From Tistlia sp040905785 (GTDB lineage Bacteria; Pseudomonadota; Alphaproteobacteria; Kiloniellales; DSM-21159): a stretch of 64,000 bases of DNA. Under the pieces are notes generated by a model. It was not told the DNA's origin. It did not search any database and saw only the letters and a program-made list of their open reading frames with translations. The number at the start of each line of letters is the position of its first letter. Positions within the stretch are counted from its first letter, which is position 1. Shown piece after piece: positions 25,839 to 33,493 of the stretch. The position numbers and the translations under genes were made by a program. The stretch covers positions 60,510-124,509 of the forward strand of contig NZ_JBBDQW010000045.1 of the NCBI RefSeq assembly GCF_040905785.1. Direction: 5' to 3'.

Positions 25839-26609
25839 ATGCCGAAGATCGCCACCTGGAACGTCAACTCGATCAAGGCGCGCCTGCCCAACGTGCTGGA
25901 CTGGCTGAAGCAGGCCGAGCCCGACGTCGTGCTGCTCCAGGAGACCAAGTGCCAGGACGAGGCCTTCCCGCACTTCGAGATCGAGGCGCTGGGCTATCAC
26001 CGCGCGGTGCACGGCCAGAAGAGCTACAACGGCGTGGCGATCCTCTCGAAGCAGCCGCTCGAGGAGGTCAGCCAGCGGCTGCCGGGCGACGAGGCGGACG
26101 CGCACGCCCGCTACCTCGAGGCGACGACCTTCGGCGTGCGGGTCTGCTGCCTCTACCTGCCGAACGGCAATCCCGCGCCCGGCGAGAAGTACGACTACAA
26201 GCTGGCCTGGATGGCGCGCCTGGCGGCGCGCGCCGAGCAGCTGCGGGCCGACGAGCGGCCGGTCGTGATGGGCGGCGACTACAACGTCATCCCCGAGCCC
26301 GAGGACTGCCACGACCCGGCCGCCTGGGCCGGCGACGCGCTGTTCCTGCCGGAGACCCGCCGCGCCTTCCGGCGCCTGCTCTGGCTCGGCTACACCGACG
26401 CCTTCCGGGCGCTGCATGGCGAGCCGCACCGCTATTCCTTCTGGGACTACCAGCGCGGCGCCTGGCAGGCCGACGAAGGCATCCGCATCGACCACCTGCT
26501 GCTGTCGCCCCAGGCTACCGACCGCCTTTCGGCCTCCGGCATCGACCGCGAGGTGCGCGGCCGCGAGAAGGCCTCCGACCACGTGCCGGTCTGGTGCGTA
26601 CTTGAGTAG
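25839..26609 (+). CDS. xth: Exodeoxyribonuclease III (AP endonuclease)
   Basis: 256 residues from ATG 25839. Catalytic residues of the ExoIII fold are visible: N8/N10 in ATWNVNSIKARL, E35 in VLLQETKCQ, D147/N149 in GGDYNVIP and D247/H248 in SDHVPVW. It cleaves DNA at abasic sites and trims 3' blocked ends in base-excision repair. The gene lies 68 bp after the LysR gene and probably has its own transcript. Confidence 0.94.
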   Translation: MPKIATWNVNSIKARLPNVLDWLKQAEPDVVLLQETKCQDEAFPHFEIEALGYHRAVHGQKSYNGVAILSKQPLEEVSQRLPGDEADAHARYLEATTFGVRVCCLYLPNGNPAPGEKYDYKLAWMARLAARAEQLRADERPVVMGGDYNVIPEPEDCHDPAAWAGDALFLPETRRAFRRLLWLGYTDAFRALHGEPHRYSFWDYQRGAWQADEGIRIDHLLLSPQATDRLSASGIDREVRGREKASDHVPVWCVLE

Positions 26610-26740
26610 CCCGCAATCCCGGACCCGCTCCCGCCTGCGCGGGGAATGGCCGGGCAAAGGTTGCCGATCCAGGCTAGCCTGTGGACCGCGAGACATTCCT
26701 TCTGGCCGCGACGGGCGGCCGCTCCCACATCACCTGGGCC

Positions 26741-27538
26741 ATGTTCCTGCCGCTTCACGACACCAACGAGCGCACCTTCCTGCGCTATCCCTGGGTCAAC
26801 TGGACTCTGATCCTGCTGTCCGTGGTCGCATTCCTCTACCAGATCGGCGGCGACGAGGCGCACTACGTCCAGACGATCTACGGCTTCGGCATGGTGCCGG
26901 CGCTGCTGACCGGCGACGCCCAGCTGCCGGCCGGCGTCGTTCATGCGCCGGCTTGGCTGACCCTGCTGACCTCGCAGTTCCTGCACGGCGGCTGGATGCA
27001 CCTGATCGGCAACATGCTATTCCTGCTTGTCTTTGGCGACAATGTCGAAGATTCAATGGGTCACAGGAAATATCTAACCTTCTATCTGATCTGTGGTGTC
27101 GTCGCCGCCCTCTCCCAGTTCGCGACCACCTCCGACCCCGGCACGCCGATGATCGGCGCCAGCGGCGCGATCTCGGGCGTGCTCGGCGCCTACCTGCTGC
27201 TCAGCCCGAAGTCCAAGGTGCTGGTGCCGATCGGCTTCATTCCGCTCTACATCCCGGCCTGGCTGCTGCTGGTCTTCTGGTTCGGCCTGCAGCTGTTCGC
27301 CGCGGCCGGCGACACGGCCGGCGAGGCCGGCGTCGCCTGGTGGGCGCACATCGGCGGCTTCGTCGCCGGCCTGGTGCTGGTCGTACCCTTCAAGCGCCGC
27401 GCGGTGCCGCTGTTCGGCGGCGAGAAGCCGCCGCGCGGCCTGCGCGTCGTCCTGCCCGGACAGCAGGGCCAGGACCCCGACCAAGAGCCGAGGAGCGGTC
27501 CCTGGCAGCGCCGTGGACGGCGCGGCCCCTGGACCTGA
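26741..27538 (+). CDS. Rhomboid family intramembrane serine protease
   Basis: 265 residues if started at ATG 26741 (MFLPLHDTNERTF, the usual start of this subfamily); a GTG at 26681 would add 20 residues. Six membrane segments are readable. H87 and N91 of HGGWMHLIGNM, nucleophile S141 in GASGAISG and H203 in WWAHIGGF complete the rhomboid active site. The Arg/Pro-rich C-terminus from about 217 is cytoplasmic or disordered. About 90 bases (27015-27105) just after N91 are far lower in GC than the rest of the gene. The substrate is unknown. Confidence 0.9.
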   Translation: MFLPLHDTNERTFLRYPWVNWTLILLSVVAFLYQIGGDEAHYVQTIYGFGMVPALLTGDAQLPAGVVHAPAWLTLLTSQFLHGGWMHLIGNMLFLLVFGDNVEDSMGHRKYLTFYLICGVVAALSQFATTSDPGTPMIGASGAISGVLGAYLLLSPKSKVLVPIGFIPLYIPAWLLLVFWFGLQLFAAAGDTAGEAGVAWWAHIGGFVAGLVLVVPFKRRAVPLFGGEKPPRGLRVVLPGQQGQDPDQEPRSGPWQRRGRRGPWT

Positions 27539-27584
27539 GATTTCGGCTAGGCTGTCGCAGGCGACAGAGTCGGAAAGGCATGCC

Positions 27585-28046
27585 ATGGCGACCAGCAAGA
27601 CCACGAGCCGAGGCCGGCGCCTACGCGACCTGCCGCTGAAGGGTGGCTCGAAGACGGTTCGCCGCGTCCTGCTCGAGCGGCGCACGCGCGTGCGCCGCGG
27701 GCGCAGGGAGCGCGCCGTCGCGATCCTGCTGGCGCTCGCCCTGCTCGCCTACGGCGCCTTTCCGAACGACCTGGTCGCCGACACGCGCCCCGGCGTCGGG
27801 CTCCTCGACGACCTGGTCGTGCTGCCGCTCGGCTTCTGGCTGGTGGTCCTGCTGCTGGAGCGCGCCCAGCGGGAGCGGCGCCTCGCCCGCCACGTCGCCG
27901 AGGGTGGCGACCCGGCCGCGGCGCCGGCCGTCGGCTCCGGGAAGCGACGCCGGGAGCGCCTGCGCGGCGCCGTGCTGATCGTCGCCGGCACCGCCCTCGG
28001 CCTCGCCGCCGGCTACCTCGGACAGCAGCTCTTTCCGGGCGGCTGA
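27585..28046 (+). CDS. Small membrane protein with a YkvA/DUF1232-like stretch
   Basis: 153 residues from ATG 27585, with GGAAAGG upstream. A very basic N-terminus (about 1-43) leads into hydrophobic segments at about 44-57 and 72-90 and another near 127-145. The segment FPNDLVADTRPGVGLLDDLV followed by VLPLGFWLVVLLL resembles the YkvA (DUF1232) motif, in which an Asp-Leu pair precedes LDDL. Function is unknown. It lies 46 bp after the rhomboid gene and may be cotranscribed. Confidence 0.6.
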   Translation: MATSKTTSRGRRLRDLPLKGGSKTVRRVLLERRTRVRRGRRERAVAILLALALLAYGAFPNDLVADTRPGVGLLDDLVVLPLGFWLVVLLLERAQRERRLARHVAEGGDPAAAPAVGSGKRRRERLRGAVLIVAGTALGLAAGYLGQQLFPGG

Positions 28047-28065
28047 CCCCGGCGCCGCCTCCAGG

Positions 28066-29577
28066 CTAGGCCTTCGGGCCCGTGGACAGCGGCCCGCTCG
28101 GCATCAGCCGCACGCCCGGCCTGAGCAGGCGGTAGTCGAGCTGCAGGTGGTCGACCGGGTTCGGCCCGGGCGCCGCTGCGACCACGACCTGCTCGGCGAT
28201 CGGCTGGAAGTCGGCGCGGAAGTGCACCGAGGACTTGACCGCGACGATGCCCCGGTCCTCCGGGTCGACGCCGAGGTGGCGCAGCATCTCGCGATCGGCG
28301 AGCTGCGCCTTCTTCGAGGCGACCGCGACCTCGACGCCGCCGAGCTCGAGCAGCGCCATCGGCCCGAGCGCCATGCGGGCGCCGCGGTAGAAGGGGCCGG
28401 TGCACTCGAACTTGCCGTCGCCGAGCTTCTTGACCCGGTAGGCGCCCTGCAGCGGCGCGTGGCCGGCCAGCCCGCTGTGGGCGCCGAGACCGATCTCCAG
28501 GGTCGCGCCCTCGCCGGCGGCGTGGGCGCGCTCGGCCGCCACCGGATCGAAGATCAGGCCGATCACCGCGCGCGGCGCCCGCTGGCGCACCAGCTCGGCG
28601 AGCAGTCCGACGGTATCGCCGTTGCCGCCGGCGCCGGGGTTGTCCTGGGTGTCGGCGAGCACGACCGGCCGGCGCGCCTTGCCGCTGACCGCGATGGCGT
28701 GGGCGACCGCCTGCTCGGCCGACATGATGGTGCCGGCGAAGGCGGCCTCCTCGGCCAGCACCGCCTGCTCGAGCTCGGCGGCGGCGCGCGCGGTCGCCGC
28801 CGGATCCTCGCCGTAGGCGACGACGCTCGGCCCGCAGTGCCAGATGTCCGCCGGCGAGAAGCCGGCCGAGAAGGACAGGGAGGCGACGCCGGGCAGGCTC
28901 TCGCGCTCGCCCAGCGAGTCGTAGAGCGACTGCGCCGGCTCGATCAGGCTGCAGCCGCTGGTCAGCGGGATCAGGAAGGGCAGCGCCCGGCGCGCCTTGG
29001 CGAGCTTGCGCCCGCCCATCAGGGTCGCCAGCAGGCGGTAGGCGCGGCCGCCGGTGACCGCCATGTCGACGTGCGGGTAGGTCCGGTAGGCGACCAGCGC
29101 GTCGGACAGCTCGACCATGGCCGGCGTTACGTTGGCGTGCAGGTCGAGGCTGACGACGAGCGGCAGGTCGGGTCCGACCAGGTCCCGGATCCGGCGCAGC
29201 AGCTCGCCCTCGCCGTCCTCGTGGCGCTCGGTGACCATGGCGCCGTGCAGGTCGAGATAGAGGCCGTCGAGGCCGCTCGCCGCCTTCAGGTCCTCGAGGA
29301 TCTGCCCGGCGATGCGCTCGAAGGCGTCGGTCGTGACGTGGGCCGAGGGCGTCGCCGCGGCCCAGGACAGCGGCACCAGTTGGTGGCCGCCGGCGCGGGC
29401 TTCCTCGATGAAGCCGGCGCAGGGCAGGTTGACCCCGGCCAGCACCTCGAAGACCTCGGCGCCGCGGCTCAGGGCGGGCCAGGCGCCGCCCTTGGCGAAG
29501 GCCTGGAAGTCCGCCTTGCTCGGCGCGAAGGTGTTGGTCTCGTGCTGAAAGCCGCCGACGGCGATCTTCACGCGCAA
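28066..29577 (-). CDS. M81 family metallopeptidase (MlrC-like)
   Basis: 503 residues. The start KIAVGGFQHETNTFAPSKAD is the MlrC signature, with a probable zinc His in HETNTF. Further conserved elements are GLYLDLHGAMVTE, LVVSLDLHANVTPAMVELSD and VVLADTQDNPGAGGNGDTVG. MlrC was named from microcystin degradation, but the wider family occurs in many proteobacteria, where the natural peptide substrate is unknown. No mlrA/B/D genes are present, so a microcystin role is not implied. Confidence 0.88.
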   Translation of the reverse strand: MRVKIAVGGFQHETNTFAPSKADFQAFAKGGAWPALSRGAEVFEVLAGVNLPCAGFIEEARAGGHQLVPLSWAAATPSAHVTTDAFERIAGQILEDLKAASGLDGLYLDLHGAMVTERHEDGEGELLRRIRDLVGPDLPLVVSLDLHANVTPAMVELSDALVAYRTYPHVDMAVTGGRAYRLLATLMGGRKLAKARRALPFLIPLTSGCSLIEPAQSLYDSLGERESLPGVASLSFSAGFSPADIWHCGPSVVAYGEDPAATARAAAELEQAVLAEEAAFAGTIMSAEQAVAHAIAVSGKARRPVVLADTQDNPGAGGNGDTVGLLAELVRQRAPRAVIGLIFDPVAAERAHAAGEGATLEIGLGAHSGLAGHAPLQGAYRVKKLGDGKFECTGPFYRGARMALGPMALLELGGVEVAVASKKAQLADREMLRHLGVDPEDRGIVAVKSSVHFRADFQPIAEQVVVAAAPGPNPVDHLQLDYRLLRPGVRLMPSGPLSTGPKA

Positions 29578-29666
29578 TCTCCTCGGAAGTGTGACGACGA
29601 AGGAAGGCGAAGCGGTGGGACCGGCAGCCTAGTCGGCGGACCGCCCGGCAGGCAAGGCTCCGAAAT

Positions 29667-31406
29667 CTAGGCCGCCACGGCCTCCCTTGGCGCCGGCAGT
29701 AGGACGGTGACGCAGGTGCCCTCGCCGGGCGCGCTGTCGATCTCCAGGCGGCCGCCGTGCAGCTCGACCAGCGACTTGACGATGGCGAGGCCCAGGCCGG
29801 AGCCCTCGCGGCGCCGCGCCACAGGGTCGCTGCCACGCTCGAATGGCAGCAGGATCGCCTCCAGGTCGCCGGGCGAGATGCCGACGCCGCTGTCGAGGAC
29901 CTGCAGCACGGCGGTGCCCGGCTCGCCGCGGGCTTCGCCCCGGATCCAGCGCACCCGCACCCGGCCGCCGGCGTCGGTGAACTTGATCGCGTTGCCGACC
30001 AGGTTGGTGACGATCTGCGCCAGGGCACGGCGGTCGGCGACGATCGAGCCGGGCGCGTCTTCCAGCTCGACGGCCAGCTCGATGCTGCGCTTCTCGGCCA
30101 GCGGCGCCAGGAAGCGCAGCACCTCCTCGGTGGCCGCGCGCAGGTCGACGGGTGTCGGATCGAGGTCCCAGGCGCCGACCTCGATGCGCGAGAGGTCGAG
30201 GATGTTGTCGATCAGCCGCAGCAGGTGCTCGCCGCCGGCGTGGATGTCCTCGGCGTAGGTTCGGTAGGCGGGGTCGCCGATCGGCCCCTTGACCTGGCGG
30301 CGGATCAGGTCGGAGAAGCCGAGGACGGCATTGAGCGGCGTGCGCAGCTCATGGCCGACGTTGGCCAGGAACACCGTCTTCACCCGGTTCGCCCGCTCGG
30401 CTTCGTCGCGGGCCTCTCGCGCGAGACGCTCTCCGACCAGCAGCTCGGCGTTCGAGCGTTCCAGCGCCTCGACCGTGCCCGCGATGGTCCGGCCGGCGAG
30501 CCGCGTCGCCATCAGGATGGCACCGACTAGCGCGAGCAACAGCAGCAGCGCCAGCGCACCCGGCAGCGCGGCCCGGGCCAGCGCATCGGCGCTCGGCCGC
30601 GGCGGCGCCCAGGCCAGCAGCGCGGCCGGCTGCCCGTCGGGGCCCTCCAGCGCCAGCCGATCCTGCCCCGAAGCTTCCTGCGGCAGCACCCCGTCGGTCG
30701 GCATCAGCCGCAGGTCGGGCAGCAGGTAGCGCGCCGCCAGGTCGGCCAGCAGCGCCTCGTCGAGCCTGCGGACATAGAGCAGGACCGGCCGCGGCCCACG
30801 CTGCAGCTCGGCTTCGCTCGGATACTCGGAGGTGATCGCCGCGGCGACCGCGAGAAAGACCTCGTCACCCTGGCGGAAGTAGGCCCTGGCCGGCGTCGCG
30901 TCGTCCATCGGCGCCGCCCGTGCCGCCTCCGTCAGCCGCGCCAGGCCCTCGCCGAGCAGGGGGCCGGGCGGCAGGGCCTCGATCTCGCCCGCCTCGCCCT
31001 CGCCCTCGCCCTCGCTGCCGCGGTCGCGGGCGAAGGCGGCGTAGAGCAGGCTGTCGTCGGCGCCCAGCACGAAGGCGCCGGTGAAGCCGTAGGTCGCCAT
31101 CGACCAGGGGCCGAGGTTCTCGTCGGCCCAGAAGCGGTCGCGCTCGCCGCGCGCGAAGGCGACGCTGTCGTCCCAGTAGGCGAAATCGTACACGTGAGAC
31201 AGATCCGAGGCCTCGAGCTGTCGCACCGCCGTGGTCGCCAGGTGCGCGCTCTGCTCGGCCGCCTGCCGATCCAGGCTGTGTCCGAGGTAGCCGAGCAGCA
31301 GCCCCCCGCTGGCCAGGAACAGGAGGACGAGGCACCCGGTCGCGAGATGGAATCGGCGCGCGATCGCGCGCGCCAAGCCGCCGCTCCCCGCCCCGCCCAG
31401 CGCCAT
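29667..31406 (-). CDS. Sensor histidine kinase with extracytoplasmic CHASE4-like domain
   Basis: 579 residues. Membrane segments at about 21-41 and 281-301 enclose a periplasmic sensor region that resembles CHASE4 (VYDFAYWDDSVAFARGE near 72-88). An acidic Gly-Glu repeat (SEGEGEGEAGE) lies at about 131-141. The HisKA phosphoacceptor is H352 in FLANVGHELRTPLNAVLGF. The HATPase lobe has NLVGNAIKFT, DSGVGI and GSGLGLAIVK. No response regulator is adjacent, so this is an orphan kinase. The signal is unknown. Confidence 0.88.
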   Translation of the reverse strand: MALGGAGSGGLARAIARRFHLATGCLVLLFLASGGLLLGYLGHSLDRQAAEQSAHLATTAVRQLEASDLSHVYDFAYWDDSVAFARGERDRFWADENLGPWSMATYGFTGAFVLGADDSLLYAAFARDRGSEGEGEGEAGEIEALPPGPLLGEGLARLTEAARAAPMDDATPARAYFRQGDEVFLAVAAAITSEYPSEAELQRGPRPVLLYVRRLDEALLADLAARYLLPDLRLMPTDGVLPQEASGQDRLALEGPDGQPAALLAWAPPRPSADALARAALPGALALLLLLALVGAILMATRLAGRTIAGTVEALERSNAELLVGERLAREARDEAERANRVKTVFLANVGHELRTPLNAVLGFSDLIRRQVKGPIGDPAYRTYAEDIHAGGEHLLRLIDNILDLSRIEVGAWDLDPTPVDLRAATEEVLRFLAPLAEKRSIELAVELEDAPGSIVADRRALAQIVTNLVGNAIKFTDAGGRVRVRWIRGEARGEPGTAVLQVLDSGVGISPGDLEAILLPFERGSDPVARRREGSGLGLAIVKSLVELHGGRLEIDSAPGEGTCVTVLLPAPREAVAA

Positions 31407-31711
31407 CGCTCCCGCCCTCGAATAGCCGACCCACTCGCAATGTGGGTGTGTCGATTAAAAGTAGAACCCGCAACGGTAAAATCCCGCATGGCCTGCAGGA
31501 GGAGCGACTCTGACGGGCGCCCAGAGAAGCACAAGAAGAAAAAAGTCAACGCTCGGAAATCGCCTCGCGCAGCCCCTGCAGCCGTCCCAACCTTCGGCAG
31601 GAAGCTGTGCGGAGCATTCTGGGAGGGAGGCCGAGGACGACGTCACGGCGGGTCAGCTTGACGCGCAGCCGGTGTCTGGGCATCGGCCCCCGGGCCGACT
31701 ACCTTTCGTGC
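31407..31711. other. Intergenic region between histidine kinase and CDF transporter
   Basis: A 305-bp divergent intergenic region. The part near 31440-31490 is AT-richer (TCGATTAAAAGTAG) and could hold the kinase promoter. No RNA gene, clear repeat or convincing small gene was seen; a 57-codon Lys-rich frame from 31488 and a 63-codon frame on the other strand lack support. Confidence 0.4.
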
Positions 31712-32365
31712 ATGAGCGCCCACTGCTGCCACGGCCATCCGCAAGCTGACAACCGAGCCGATCCGGGCTATCGCCGGATCCTATGGATCGCCCTGGCTAT
31801 CAACGCCAGCTTCTTCCTGATCGAGATCGTTGCCGCCTTCGCCGCCGGCTCCGTGTCGCTGCAGGCCGACGCCATCGATTTCGCCGGGGACGCCGGCAAC
31901 TACGCGATCAGCCTGCTGGTCGTCGGCCTGGGTCTGCGCGCCCGGGCGCGTGCCGCGCTGGTCAAGGGCGCGACCATGGGCCTGTTCGGGATCTGGGTGC
32001 TCGGCACCGCTGCCTGGCACATCGCCGCCGGCGGCCTGCCCCACGCCCCGACCATGGGCTTGGTCGGCCTCGCCGCCCTGGCGGCGAACTTGGTCGTGCT
32101 GGCGCTGCTGTGGCGCCACCGCGGCGGCGACAGCAACCGCCGCTCGGTCTGGATCTGCTCGCGCAACGACGTGCTGTGCAACCTGGCGGTGCTGGTCGCG
32201 GCCCTCGGCGTCTTCGGCACCGGGACCCTGTGGCCCGACGTGCTGGTCGCGGCAATCATGGCCACGCTCGCCCTGCAGGGTGCCGGGAGCGTGATCCGGC
32301 AGGCGCTCGGCGAGCTGCGCCTGGAGGCGGCGCGGAAGGAAACGGCCTACGCCGCCAGCCGGTAG
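31712..32365 (+). CDS. Short CDF-type cation transporter
   Basis: 217 residues from ATG 31712. The N-terminus MSAHCCHGHPQADN has His and Cys that may bind metal. About five or six membrane segments follow. Helix 2 carries QADAIDFAGDAGNY (D53, D56, D60), where canonical CDF exporters have HxxxD, and helix 5 has SRNDVLCN (Asn-Asp and Asn). This variant is known as a short cation-transporter group, probably exporting Co, Ni or Zn. The usual cytoplasmic domain is missing. The metal is unknown. Confidence 0.8.
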   Translation: MSAHCCHGHPQADNRADPGYRRILWIALAINASFFLIEIVAAFAAGSVSLQADAIDFAGDAGNYAISLLVVGLGLRARARAALVKGATMGLFGIWVLGTAAWHIAAGGLPHAPTMGLVGLAALAANLVVLALLWRHRGGDSNRRSVWICSRNDVLCNLAVLVAALGVFGTGTLWPDVLVAAIMATLALQGAGSVIRQALGELRLEAARKETAYAASR

Positions 32366-32666
32366 AACCGCAGGCTGAACCCCTGGCCCTTGGAGTGGAT
32401 CAGGCCCTCGAAGGGCGCTCCGCCGGCGCGCTAAGGCGCGCGCCCTGCCGCCTGCCGCACAGCGCCGGCCGGGGCGCTGCCTGACTGGTCGCTGCCTGAC
32501 TGGTCGCTGCCTGACTGGTCGCTGCCTGACTGGGCGCTGGCCGCTTCCGGCAGCGGCAGGCGGCCCAGGGCCGCCGCCAGTTCCTCCTCGGTGTAAGGGC
32601 TTGGGCAGGAAGGGCGCGCCCCTGGCCGGCCCGCGGCGCCGGTCCCCCTGGTCACGGCGGCAAGGT
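32366..32666. other. Intergenic region with a 15-bp tandem repeat
   Basis: 301 bp between the convergent transporter and exported-protein genes. It holds a four-copy 15-bp tandem repeat (32476-32535) and is otherwise plain GC-rich sequence. On the minus strand one frame reads in-phase with the repeat as Ser-Asp-Gln-Ser-Gly units but has only a weak GTG start, so no gene is called. Confidence 0.5.
32476..32535. repeat. 15-bp tandem repeat, four copies
   Basis: GCTGCCTGACTGGTC is repeated at 32476, 32491 and 32506; a fourth copy at 32521 ends GGC instead of GTC. A unit length that is a multiple of three allows the repeat to be translated without frame loss. Confidence 0.9.
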
Positions 32667-33293
32667 TCAGCCGGGGATCTCGTCGAAGCGGATGATCGTC
32701 TCGCTCTGCCTGCCGGCGCCGACCGAGATGTCGGCCGTGCGCTGGTGGACCCTGCCCTGAGGATCCTCGGCCGTCGCCACGACCCGGTAGCGGTCCGCCG
32801 GCAGGTCGACGAGCAGCCAGGGGCCGTCGCACTTGGCGGTGAAGACCGCCTTGCCCTGCCGGTCCTCGATCCGGGTCAAGACGTCCGGCAGGTAGCCGCC
32901 GCCCTTGACGGTGAAGACCAGCTTGGCGGGGAACGCGCGCCAGCGCGGATCCTCGCGGCTGTCGAGGGCGACGCCGGTGCAGGCGTAGCGGATGCCGTCC
33001 CGCGTCATCACCTCGTCCTGCGCGGAGGGCGCTCCGGTCACGGCCGCCGACGTGCCCGACTGCACGGCGGTCCCTGGCGCCGGGACGGCCTGGCGGTCGA
33101 TCTCGAGCGCGTCGGACGGCTCGCCGAGCACGGAGGTCTCCTCGGTGACCGTGGTCCGGCTGGTGATGCCGCCCACCGACTTGGTCGTGGTGGTCGTCGT
33201 CGTCGTGGTCGTGGACTGGGCGTAGGCCGGCAGCGCCGCGCCACCGGCCAGGGCGGCCGCGGCGAGCAGCGGCAAGAAGGTCGAACGAGCCAT
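32667..33293 (-). CDS. Exported Thr-rich protein with C-terminal beta domain
   Basis: 208 residues from ATG 33293, with TTGGAGC upstream. A signal peptide (MARSTFLPLLAAAALAGGAA, then LPAYA) ends near residue 25. The mature start is a run of ten Thr encoded by GTGGT/CGTC-type trinucleotide repeats (about 33184-33215), a slippage-prone tract. The rest contains DGIRYACTGVALDSREDPRW, FTVKGGGYLPDVLTRIED and CDGPWLLVDLPADRYRVVAT. This looks like a carboxypeptidase-regulatory or transthyretin-like beta sandwich. Function is unknown. Confidence 0.7.
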   Translation of the reverse strand: MARSTFLPLLAAAALAGGAALPAYAQSTTTTTTTTTTKSVGGITSRTTVTEETSVLGEPSDALEIDRQAVPAPGTAVQSGTSAAVTGAPSAQDEVMTRDGIRYACTGVALDSREDPRWRAFPAKLVFTVKGGGYLPDVLTRIEDRQGKAVFTAKCDGPWLLVDLPADRYRVVATAEDPQGRVHQRTADISVGAGRQSETIIRFDEIPG

Positions 33294-33493
33294 GGCTCTG
33301 CTCCAATGCTTGTCCATGCGCCCCCCATGGCCCGGAGGCCCCCGCCGAGAGGAACGGTCGAGCGCAATCCTTGTTCCTGATTCCTCGCACGGCGCCGCAA
33401 CCAAGGCTCGCAGCGCCGGCCCGTGCTGCTATGATCGAGTCGGCGCGAGCCGGTCGCGCCGCCGTGCCGATCGAAAGGGCTGCCTCTTCCACC

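Noticed and set aside
28066..29577. Microcystin degradation locus (MlrC)
   Set aside because: Only the mlrC-like gene is present. The M81 family is broad and mlrA, mlrB and mlrD are absent.
31455..31664. Small frames in the gap before the CDF transporter
   Set aside because: Neither the Lys-rich plus-strand frame nor the minus-strand frame has a ribosome site or recognisable pattern.
32476..32535. 15-bp repeats as iterons or a CRISPR remnant
   Set aside because: Units are directly contiguous, only four, with no spacers and no replication gene nearby.
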